5,946 bases of DNA from Bacteroidales bacterium (GTDB lineage: Bacteria > Bacteroidota > Bacteroidia > Bacteroidales > UBA3663), in contig JAEDEY010000107.1 of NCBI GenBank assembly GCA_016293065.1, positions 1-5,946 on the forward strand, read 5' to 3'. Positions within the stretch are counted from its first letter, which is position 1. Each line of letters begins with the position of its first letter. The position numbers and the translations under genes are program-made. Positions 1 to 5,946 of the stretch are shown piece after piece. Under the pieces are notes generated by a model. That model made no database searches and was not told the DNA's origin. It saw nothing but the letters and a program-made list of their open reading frames with translations.

Positions 1-2
1 TT

Positions 3-37
3 CAAATTTATTGATTACCAGTATTATCTGAACAAAA
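3..37 (-). promoter_or_regulatory. Possible promoter for a gene beyond the left edge
   Basis: On the minus strand TTTTG (37-33) is followed after 22 nt by TAAATTTG (10-3), which fits TAnnTTTG. It overlaps the last codons and stop of queA (stop at 26-24) and would drive a leftward gene outside the window. The spacer is the same 22 nt as in the phospholipase promoter candidate. AT-rich sequence at a gene end makes a chance match quite possible, and the downstream gene cannot be seen. No terminator is visible in the 23 bases after queA. Confidence 0.3.
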
Positions 38-1280
38 TACTTGAGTCACCATACGACAGGAAGCGGAAACCATTGTCCAGAGCATATTGATATATGCGGT
101 GCCAGTTTTGACCTTCGAGAGAATCACCGTCGATGAAAGCCGACACAAGCAGCAGCAGTGTGCTCTGAGGCATGTGGAAATTGGTGACAATGGTCTTGAC
201 TAGTCGGTACTGAAATCCTGGGGCAATGAGTATCTGAGTGGCAGTCACGAGATTGTCCATGTTGTTTCGCTCCAGATAGGCGATGATATGTTCCAAAGCC
301 TCGACCTCGGTCATGGTGTATGTCAAGTCGTAAGGCTCCCATTGGTGTACTACCAGTTCTTCGGCATGAGCCTCTGGGTTCTTGGCAATCTTGTTGCCAA
401 TGTAATACAGGCTTTCAAGTGTGCGCACCGAAGTTGTTCCTACTGCCACAAGAGGGGAATCGCTGCTTTTGAGATGTTCGGCAATACGCACTATCACCGA
501 CTTTGGCACTGATATGAACTCGGTGTGCATGTCATGCCCTTCGATCGTGTCGCTTTTCACAGGCTTGAAAGTACCAGCACCCACATGCAGGGTGATATAT
601 TGCAGATCGACATTCTTGTCGCGCAGAGCCTGGAGTTCCTTGTCGGTGAAATGCAAACCAGCAGTAGGAGCAGCCACTGAGCCTTTGATACGGCTATAAA
701 CAGTCTGGTAGGTCTGCTTGTCTTTCTCCTCGGTCGCGCGGTTCAGATATGGCGGAATAGGCAATTCGCCTATAGCATCGAGAATCTTGGCAAAGCTCAC
801 AGGCTTATCCCAGAAGAAATGGATCTTCTGCGAAGCACCATTGACGCTGGTACGCTCGCATTTCAGCATCACCTCTTCGCCATCGACTGTAATAGTCTGC
901 GACAGGGCTCCATCTTTCCATTTCTTGCTGTTGCCCACAAGACACGTCCACGTACATTCATGTTCCGAAGCGAAGTTCTGCTGATAGTCGCGCGGAGCCT
1001 CTGGTTCGAGGCAGAACACTTCTATCAAGGCACCAGTCTCCTTGTGGAAATGCAGTCGGGCCTGAATCACGCGGGTATTGTTGAACACCATGAGGCTGCC
1101 TGCAGGAATCTGGTCAGGGAGGTCAAAGAAGTGTTTCTGTTCAATCTCGCCATTACGCCAGATGAGCAGTTTCGACTTATCGCGTTCTGCCAGCGGATAT
1201 TTGGCTATTCGCTCGTCAGGCAATTCATAATCGTATGATTTGATTTCGATGTTTCTTGGATTTATCATATTGCTATTCAT
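24..1280 (-). CDS. queA: S-adenosylmethionine:tRNA ribosyltransferase-isomerase QueA, long form
   Basis: Cytosolic tRNA-modifying enzyme. It transfers and rearranges the ribosyl part of S-adenosylmethionine onto preQ1 at position 34 of tRNAs with GUN anticodons (Asp, Asn, His, Tyr), giving epoxyqueuosine. Family motifs appear in order: FNNTRV (66-71), GELPIPPY (171-178), YQTVYS (191-196), AAPTAGLHF (203-211), LHVGAGTF (231-238), VGTTSVRTLES (280-290), APGFQY (353-358), TNFHMPQSTL (366-375) and FLSYGD (407-412). It has 418 residues, against about 340-360 for the common form. The extra length lies mainly at about 292-344, between VGTTSVR and APGFQY, and in the 90-125 region; all core motifs are intact, so it should be active. 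The start could be M1 or M5, since both ATGs are in frame 12 bp apart and neither has a strong ribosome site. It begins 20 bp after the phospholipase stop, so the two are probably co-transcribed. The identification is secure. Confidence 0.96.
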   Translation of the reverse strand: MNSNMINPRNIEIKSYDYELPDERIAKYPLAERDKSKLLIWRNGEIEQKHFFDLPDQIPAGSLMVFNNTRVIQARLHFHKETGALIEVFCLEPEAPRDYQQNFASEHECTWTCLVGNSKKWKDGALSQTITVDGEEVMLKCERTSVNGASQKIHFFWDKPVSFAKILDAIGELPIPPYLNRATEEKDKQTYQTVYSRIKGSVAAPTAGLHFTDKELQALRDKNVDLQYITLHVGAGTFKPVKSDTIEGHDMHTEFISVPKSVIVRIAEHLKSSDSPLVAVGTTSVRTLESLYYIGNKIAKNPEAHAEELVVHQWEPYDLTYTMTEVEALEHIIAYLERNNMDNLVTATQILIAPGFQYRLVKTIVTNFHMPQSTLLLLVSAFIDGDSLEGQNWHRIYQYALDNGFRFLSYGDSSILFR

Positions 1281-1300
1281 CTTCTTTTATCTTCAAAAAT

Positions 1301-3463
1301 TTAGAAATAATAACCTACATTAAATACGAAGCCGAATTCCTTGGTGCGGTTGCTCCAGGAACCTATCAGCGAGATTGGTCCTGCCACACTTCGATAGTGG
1401 TATCCGAGATTGCAACCCCAAAACAGCGACTCTTTTTCGAAGGCGTCGTTGATGTTGTTGCAGAGCGACAGTCCGTCAAACCTTGCGACAAGGAAGTGGT
1501 TGCCTCCCATGCGCTGCTGAAGGTCGAAGCCGACGGTGTTGACGGCATTCTTGCTGCTGATCTCTAAGTAAGGCACACCAGCCATCTCAATCTGCTGTTC
1601 CTGCATCAGTCCCCGATACAAGCCTCCGAAAAAGTTATATAATGCCAAAGGCACAGTAGCATCGCCAGGGCAGAGCATTCTGACCGTAGCATGAGGAATG
1701 AACGTGAATCGATTGCTGATCGAAGCCGCCGTGCGCCAATTGAACGAGAATATCGGGAACAACGCGTAGTTATGGAATTCGTAGAGATTGCTCGTGATAA
1801 ACTCTGCCTTTACTTCGGTCTGTGTTCCCCGCGTAGGGAAATACTGAGAGTCGAGACTGTTGTATTCAGCTTTGACGAAATATGTGAAATATTTCTCCTT
1901 CGACAAATCAGGAGCAATAAACGCAACGTCCTTGTGGAAGAGCAGATTGCGGTATCGGTGAACATCATAGCGCAGACCTAACGAATAGCCCACCTTCCTA
2001 TAGTCTTTTTTATAACGGATGAAGAATCGCTGATGATAGTCGCTCAGGTCGGCGATTCTGTTGCCATTGTAATAGTTTGTCATGTCTTTTTTCGCAAACG
2101 TGTATCCCGACTCCATCTTACCTTCGTTCCTGAATATCTGTGCTATCGACAGTCCTCCCACCATCCGTGAGCCTAATCGTCCGTAAATATTGAGGTCAAT
2201 CATACTGCGTCTCAGCAGTCGTGCATCGATCGAGAGTTGCATTGCCGCATATTCCTGGTTGTCAAAACGGCAGCCCAGGCTGAGCGAGCCGTGCTGAAAA
2301 ACGTGTTTGGCGAAATGATAGCTGCTTTTCAGAGTCTCCGTCAAGTCGATAACTCCAAGGCTGTCAGTCTTGATGATTCTGATATCTTCGTCGGTCGTGG
2401 CATATTTCTCGTCGTGAATATCATTGTCGCCAAAACAGTATTTCACGCCTTTGATGCGCGAGCGTTCGATATGGGCAGTCTGGTCGGCATTGATTGCCTT
2501 AGCGAGGCTGTCCAGCGCGTCAATCTTCGACATTGCTGCATCTTTGCCTCGCACGATGAGCGAGTCGATGGCGGCAGCAGAGAAACTTGCAGCACTATAA
2601 CCCTCGGTATTGACCGAAATATAAATGTCGGTGTCGTCTTTGTTGGATTTGTAGAGTTCCATGCTGTTGAAGTCGAGCATACGCATCATGATGTCGAATG
2701 CGCTGTTGGCGAGTTGGTCTTCGGTCATTGGTGACACAAGATCCACACCTATGACAATGTCGGCACCCATGGCGCGAGCCACATCGACAGGATAGTTATC
2801 GACCACGAATCCATCAACGAGCGTCGCATCGCCCACCTTGACAGGAGTAAACACCGACGGAATGGCCATACTGCTTCGCATGGCAGAGGCAAGGTTGCCC
2901 TCGTGGAACACGTATTTCTCGCCACTTATGGCATTGGTGGCAACACAGGCGAAACGTATAGGGAACTTGTCGAAGTCGGCTTCTTCTGGCAGTCCTTCGG
3001 TCAAGTGATTGAACAGCTTCATGATATTCCTTCCGTCGATGATACCTCCGCCACCGGTGCTCGAAAGCACGCGCGAACGGTCGAGCGAAACGCGCAATAG
3101 GAAGTTCTCGCTGTTTTTCTTGGCCGTGAGCAGTTCGCTTCCGAAGTCGGGCTTGTCAAGAATGAGATTGAGCCAATCGGTGCCCTGGGCAATCTCAAGC
3201 AGCTCGTCGGAAGTATATCCTATGCTGTATAGACCGCCGACAATAGAACCCATGGATGTGCCCACGATGATGTCGATAGGAATGCCGCGCGATTCAATCA
3301 CTTTGATCGCACCGAGATGAGCCATTCCCTTGGCACCACCGCCAGCCAGAACTAAAGCAACCGTTGGCCGCTTATTGTCCTTTCTCATATTGCTATTGTT
3401 TTGGGCATTGGCAGCGAAAAATGCCACACAAAATGCCAAAAATGTGTAAAAGAGTCTTGACAT
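1301..3463 (-). CDS. Secreted patatin-like phospholipase with C-terminal outer-membrane beta-barrel (type Vd-like)
   Basis: Predicted lipid acyl hydrolase of the cell envelope, 720 residues. Residues 1-20 are a signal peptide (R3, a hydrophobic run, then ANA before Q21). A patatin domain spans about 34-230: GGGAKG (41-46) forms the oxyanion hole, GTSMG (68-72) holds nucleophile S70, and VDG (216-218) supplies catalytic D217, so the Ser-Asp dyad is complete. Around 331-385 there is a short POTRA-like stretch, starting HIERSRIKGV. From about 390 to the end, alternating polar/aromatic strands, as in the Omp85/bacterial surface antigen family, end in GYYF with a terminal Phe, an outer-membrane insertion signature. 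This order and length match PlpD of Pseudomonas and FplA of Fusobacterium, where the barrel anchors or exports the lipase. Surface exposure here is inferred; in Bacteroidetes the lipase could instead face the periplasm. It is the first gene of a likely operon with queA. The substrate cannot be read from the sequence. Confidence 0.93.
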   Translation of the reverse strand: MSRLFYTFLAFCVAFFAANAQNNSNMRKDNKRPTVALVLAGGGAKGMAHLGAIKVIESRGIPIDIIVGTSMGSIVGGLYSIGYTSDELLEIAQGTDWLNLILDKPDFGSELLTAKKNSENFLLRVSLDRSRVLSSTGGGGIIDGRNIMKLFNHLTEGLPEEADFDKFPIRFACVATNAISGEKYVFHEGNLASAMRSSMAIPSVFTPVKVGDATLVDGFVVDNYPVDVARAMGADIVIGVDLVSPMTEDQLANSAFDIMMRMLDFNSMELYKSNKDDTDIYISVNTEGYSAASFSAAAIDSLIVRGKDAAMSKIDALDSLAKAINADQTAHIERSRIKGVKYCFGDNDIHDEKYATTDEDIRIIKTDSLGVIDLTETLKSSYHFAKHVFQHGSLSLGCRFDNQEYAAMQLSIDARLLRRSMIDLNIYGRLGSRMVGGLSIAQIFRNEGKMESGYTFAKKDMTNYYNGNRIADLSDYHQRFFIRYKKDYRKVGYSLGLRYDVHRYRNLLFHKDVAFIAPDLSKEKYFTYFVKAEYNSLDSQYFPTRGTQTEVKAEFITSNLYEFHNYALFPIFSFNWRTAASISNRFTFIPHATVRMLCPGDATVPLALYNFFGGLYRGLMQEQQIEMAGVPYLEISSKNAVNTVGFDLQQRMGGNHFLVARFDGLSLCNNINDAFEKESLFWGCNLGYHYRSVAGPISLIGSWSNRTKEFGFVFNVGYYF

Positions 3464-3488
3464 ATTTGCAAATTACGTGCGCAAATAT
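3462..3488. repeat. 8-bp inverted repeat across the phospholipase -7 box and start codon
   Basis: ATATTTGC at 3462-3469 and its exact reverse complement GCAAATAT at 3481-3488 are separated by 11 bp. The left arm overlaps a perfect 10-bp palindrome, ATTTGCAAAT (3464-3473), just upstream of the ATG. The right arm is part of the minus-strand -7 box. It could be an operator or a small hairpin near the start of the message, but AT-rich promoter DNA produces such repeats by chance, so a function is only a guess. Confidence 0.3.
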
Positions 3489-3515
3489 AATAAAAAACAA
3501 TCAAACGCTATCAAA
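3482..3515 (-). promoter_or_regulatory. Candidate Bacteroidetes promoter for the phospholipase-queA operon
   Basis: Read on the minus strand, a -33-like TTTG (3515-3512, part of TTTTG) is followed after 22 nt by TATATTTG (3489-3482), an exact match to the Bacteroidetes -7 consensus TAnnTTTG. The usual spacer is about 19-21 nt, so this one is slightly long. Transcription would begin near 3476, leaving a leader of only about a dozen bases before the ATG at 3463. No Shine-Dalgarno site is visible in that leader, which is common in this phylum. Confidence 0.55.
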
Positions 3516-3528
3516 ACGTTGCCGAAAA

Positions 3529-3560
3529 TTTGGTCTATTATTAATAAATGTTTATATTTG
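3529..3560 (+). promoter_or_regulatory. Bacteroidetes-type promoter for nfnAB
   Basis: TTTG (3529-3532), a 20-nt spacer, then TATATTTG (3553-3560) fit the Bacteroidetes primary sigma-factor consensus TTTG-N19-21-TAnnTTTG without a mismatch. Transcription should start about 4-7 nt later, near 3565, giving an AT-rich leader of about 78 nt before the nfnA ATG at 3644. I see no riboswitch-like or strong hairpin structure in that leader, and no Shine-Dalgarno site. The -33 elements of this promoter and of the opposing one are about 13 bp apart. Confidence 0.72.
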
Positions 3561-3643
3561 CGAGTGTCTTTTAAGGAAAAATTAAAGCATTTTTAGGTTT
3601 TGCATTTATTTAGGGAAGCAATTTAAACACAATATTTTTGGAA

Positions 3644-4462
3644 ATGAACAAGATTGTAAGTAAAAAAATGTTCAGCGAGAAAGTGGCTTGTTTCGAAGTT
3701 GAAGCACCACTCATCGCACGAAGCCGCAAGGCAGGTCACTTTGTGATTGTTCGTCTTGACGAGAAAGGTGAGCGCATCCCACTCACCATCGCCGATAGCG
3801 ACATTGAGCGTGGTACTATCACGCTGGTAGTTCAGGCAGTAGGCGCAAGCTCTGCTCGTATGATTCAGCTCAACGAGGGCGATATGTTCCACGATGTGGT
3901 GGGCCCTCTCGGTCACGCAACCGACATCCAGAACTACGGCACCGTTGTGTGTTGCGGTGGTGGTGTAGGCGTGGCTCCTCTTCTTCCTATCGTCAAGGCT
4001 ATGCACGAGGCTGGCAACAAGGTCATCGTGGTGCTTGCAGCCCGCACCAAGGATCTCATCATCCTTGAGGAGGAGATGCGTGCCAGCAGCGACGAGGTGA
4101 TCATCATGACCGACGATGGCTCATACGGTCAGAAGGGTCTGGTGACAACAGGTGTCGAGCAGGTGATCCAGCGCGAGAAGGTCGATAAGGTAGTATGTAT
4201 CGGTCCAACCATCATGATGAAGTTCGTGAGCCTCCTCACTCAGAAGTACGAGGTTCCAACCATCGTTTCGCTCAACACCATCATGGTCGATGGTACAGGT
4301 ATGTGTGGCGCATGTCGTGTCACAGTAGGCGGCAAGACAAAGTTCGTCTGCGTCGATGGACCAGAGTTCGATGCTCATCAGGTAGATTTCAACGAGATGA
4401 TGATGCGTATGAAAGCATATAAGGCCGAGGAAACCGAGGCTATGGAAAAGTTAAATTGTTAA
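3644..4462 (+). CDS. nfnA: NADH-dependent ferredoxin:NADP+ oxidoreductase small subunit NfnA (PyrK-like flavoprotein)
   Basis: Small subunit of a soluble flavin/iron-sulfur enzyme, 272 residues, close to the usual size for NfnA (also called NfnS or SudB). The N-terminal ferredoxin-reductase-type FAD domain carries RIPLTI (44-49). The pyridine-nucleotide domain begins with GGGVGVAPLLP (105-115). The C-terminal [2Fe-2S] site is MVDGTGMCGAC then FVCVDGPEFD, giving ligands D216, C221, C224 and C236 in a D-x4-C-x2-C-x11-C pattern. PyrK of dihydroorotate dehydrogenase B has Cys at the first position; Asp there is characteristic of NfnA. In known NfnAB this subunit handles NADH and ferredoxin-side electrons as the partner of NfnB. 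The start is placed at ATG 3644; a TTG two codons upstream is less likely. nfnB follows 15 bp after the stop, so the pair should be one operon. It could also be annotated as sulfide dehydrogenase or ferredoxin-NADP reductase subunit alpha. Confidence 0.93.
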   Translation: MNKIVSKKMFSEKVACFEVEAPLIARSRKAGHFVIVRLDEKGERIPLTIADSDIERGTITLVVQAVGASSARMIQLNEGDMFHDVVGPLGHATDIQNYGTVVCCGGGVGVAPLLPIVKAMHEAGNKVIVVLAARTKDLIILEEEMRASSDEVIIMTDDGSYGQKGLVTTGVEQVIQREKVDKVVCIGPTIMMKFVSLLTQKYEVPTIVSLNTIMVDGTGMCGACRVTVGGKTKFVCVDGPEFDAHQVDFNEMMMRMKAYKAEETEAMEKLNC

Positions 4463-4477
4463 GAAAAAAGAAAGTCA

Positions 4478-5946
4478 ATGACACTTGAAGAAATAAAGGC
4501 TCTGCGTAATGAGCCATGGCGTGAAGAGCTCCGCAAGGCAATCCCTGCAAAGGAGCGTGGCGCTATCGAGCGTGTGAAGATGCCAGAGTTGACACCAGAA
4601 TATCGTGTAACCACTTTTACCGAAGAAGTACAGCAGGGTCTCACCGAGAAGATGGCCGTGCAGGAGGCACAGCGTTGTCTCGACTGCCCAGATCCATCAT
4701 GTATGAAGGGTTGCCCTGTAGGCATCAATATCCCTACATTCATCAAGCATATCGAGAAGGGCGAGTTCCTTGAGGCTGCCAAGACCATCAAGCAGACATC
4801 GAGTCTGCCTGCTGTGTGCGGTCGTGTCTGCCCACAGGAGAAGCAGTGCGAAGGTCAGTGTATCAAGCTCAAGATGAAGCAGAAGCCAGTGGCTATCGGC
4901 TATCTCGAGCGTTTTGCAGCCGACTATGAGCGTACCAGCGGACACATGCAGGCTCCTGAGTGTGCTCCAAAGAACGGCAAGAAGGTATGTGTCGTTGGAT
5001 CGGGTCCTTCGGGTCTTGCATTTGCTGCCGATATGGTCAAGTTTGGCTACGATGTTACAGTCTTCGAGGCACTCCACGAGATTGGTGGCGTGTTGAAGTA
5101 TGGTATCCCTGAGTTCCGTCTGCCAAACAGCGTGGTTGATGCTGAGATCAATATCATGCGCGAGATGGGCGTCAATTTCCAGCCAGATGTCATCGTGGGC
5201 AAGACCGTGAGCTACGATCAGCTCCACGAGATGGGCTTCGACGGTATCTTCGTAGGTTCAGGTGCAGGTCTGCCTCGCTTCATGAACATCCCAGGCGAGA
5301 ACGCTATCGGTGTGATGTCTTCTAACGAGTATCTCACTCGCATCAACCTCATGGGTGCAGGTCGCGGACAGGGCTTCGACACTCCTGTGCTCAAGGGCAA
5401 GCATGTCGTAGTGTGCGGTGGTGGCAACACAGCCATGGACTCAGCCCGCACAGCTAAGCGAATGGGTGCAGAGACTGTCACTCTCGTCTATCGTCGTGGT
5501 CTCGAAGAGCTCCCAGCACGTGCCGAGGAGGTTCATCACGCAATGGAGGAGGGCATCGACTTCCACGTGCTCCACAACCCAATCGAATATATTGCCGACG
5601 AGAACGGTCGTGTCAAGGAGGCAGTGCTTCAGGTAATGGAGCTTGGCGAGCCTGATGCATCAGGTCGTCGCAGCCCTGTGGCTGTCGAGGGCAAGACCGA
5701 GACTATCCCTGCCGACCTCGTCATCGTGGCAATCGGTGTTTCGCCAAACCCAATCATCCCATCAGAGTTCAAGGGCCTCGAGATTTCGCGCAAGGGTACT
5801 ATCGTCGTAAGCGAAGAGACTATGCAGTCGGATGTCAAGGATGTCTTTGCTGGTGGCGACATCGTGCGTGGTGGCGCAACCGTAATCCTCGCAATGGGCG
5901 ACGGACGTCGTGCAGCAGCTCACATGCATGAGTATCTGTCAGCTAA
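4478..5946 (+). CDS. nfnB: NADPH-binding large subunit NfnB (glutamate synthase small-subunit-like), 3' end cut by window
   Basis: Large subunit of the Nfn-type oxidoreductase; 489 codons are visible with no in-frame stop (the final taa is out of frame). The C-terminal signature AGGDIVRGGATVILAMGDGRRAA (458-480) is present, so probably only a few residues are missing. Two [4Fe-4S] cysteine sets lie near the N-terminus: C67, C70, C75, C79 and C114, C118, C124, C128. FAD binding is shown by VVGSGPSG (172-179), and NADPH binding by CGGGNTAMD (313-321) with YRRG (338-341) downstream. In NfnAB this subunit holds the bifurcating FAD and couples NADPH oxidation to NAD+ and ferredoxin reduction, or the reverse. 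It is homologous to GltD, but no glutamate synthase large subunit is adjacent, and the PyrK-like partner just upstream favours Nfn. Databases often label it gltA or NADPH-dependent glutamate synthase. About 20 residues precede the point where shorter homologues begin. The ATG follows an A/G-rich stretch in the 15-bp gap after nfnA. Confidence 0.92.
   Translation, partial: MTLEEIKALRNEPWREELRKAIPAKERGAIERVKMPELTPEYRVTTFTEEVQQGLTEKMAVQEAQRCLDCPDPSCMKGCPVGINIPTFIKHIEKGEFLEAAKTIKQTSSLPAVCGRVCPQEKQCEGQCIKLKMKQKPVAIGYLERFAADYERTSGHMQAPECAPKNGKKVCVVGSGPSGLAFAADMVKFGYDVTVFEALHEIGGVLKYGIPEFRLPNSVVDAEINIMREMGVNFQPDVIVGKTVSYDQLHEMGFDGIFVGSGAGLPRFMNIPGENAIGVMSSNEYLTRINLMGAGRGQGFDTPVLKGKHVVVCGGGNTAMDSARTAKRMGAETVTLVYRRGLEELPARAEEVHHAMEEGIDFHVLHNPIEYIADENGRVKEAVLQVMELGEPDASGRRSPVAVEGKTETIPADLVIVAIGVSPNPIIPSEFKGLEISRKGTIVVSEETMQSDVKDVFAGGDIVRGGATVILAMGDGRRAAAHMHEYLSA

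Noticed and set aside
819..1238. Plus-strand open frame of about 139 codons opposite queA
   Set aside because: It is an antisense shadow of conserved queA motifs, with no domain signature.
2237..2734. Plus-strand open frame of about 165 codons opposite the phospholipase
   Set aside because: It is antisense to the patatin/POTRA part of a conserved protein, with no family resemblance and no upstream promoter or ribosome site.
3404..3463. Lipoprotein signal in the phospholipase (Cys at residue 12)
   Set aside because: The residues before C12 (LAF) do not fit a lipobox, and the Cys lies inside the hydrophobic core; a standard signal peptide ending ANA fits better.
3638..3643. TTG start two codons upstream of the nfnA ATG
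   Set aside because: The ATG at 3644 is in frame, gives the normal NfnA N-terminus, and ATG is strongly preferred.
3561..3643. Riboswitch or attenuator in the nfnA leader
   Set aside because: The leader of about 80 nt is AT-rich and I could find no stable stem, terminator-like hairpin with U-tract, or known riboswitch core.
3644..4462. Reading the gene as PyrK, the dihydroorotate dehydrogenase electron-transfer subunit
   Set aside because: No pyrD is adjacent, and the first iron-sulfur cysteine of PyrK is replaced by Asp as in NfnA.
4697..5227. Long minus-strand open frame (about 176 codons) opposite nfnB
   Set aside because: It lies entirely antisense to a well-supported conserved gene, shows no recognisable motif, and is explained by the G/C-biased third positions of nfnB.
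4478..5946. Reading the gene as the true glutamate synthase beta subunit (gltD)
   Set aside because: No gltB is adjacent within the window, and the immediately preceding PyrK-like subunit with an Asp-containing [2Fe-2S] site fits an Nfn enzyme better.

Overview
The window looks like a chromosomal segment of a Bacteroidales bacterium, most likely Prevotella or a close relative. The evidence is the promoter signals (TTTG about 20 nt upstream of TAnnTTTG, with no strong Shine-Dalgarno sites), a QueA of the long form (418 aa), a patatin/outer-membrane-barrel fusion of the Bacteroidetes type, and NfnA/NfnB proteins with Bacteroidetes-like N-termini. The genus is inferred from general resemblance and was not tested by a search.

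Layout: two genes on the minus strand and two on the plus strand diverge from one 180-bp intergenic region (3464-3643). The left arm reads leftwards: a secreted patatin-like phospholipase fused to an outer-membrane beta-barrel (1301-3463), then, after 20 bp, queA (24-1280), which makes the queuosine precursor in tRNA. The right arm reads rightwards: nfnA (3644-4462), then, after 15 bp, nfnB (4478 to the window edge, open at its 3' end but nearly complete). Together these should form the two-subunit flavin/iron-sulfur enzyme NADH-dependent reduced ferredoxin:NADP+ oxidoreductase, or a close relative.

The intergenic region carries a convincing Bacteroidetes-type promoter for nfnAB and a slightly less perfect one for the phospholipase-queA pair. 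Both have the same -7 octamer, TATATTTG, and their -33 elements lie about 13 bp apart, so the two operons leave the region back to back. A third promoter-like site lies at the left edge, inside the end of queA.

The two arms do unrelated jobs: envelope lipid hydrolysis plus tRNA modification on one side, central redox balancing on the other. I see no mobile element, CRISPR array, RNA gene, phage gene or defence system. The region is ordinary core genome. The points most worth a second look are the Nfn pair with its Asp-for-Cys iron-sulfur site, the type Vd-like phospholipase, the internal insertions in QueA and the divergent promoter arrangement.
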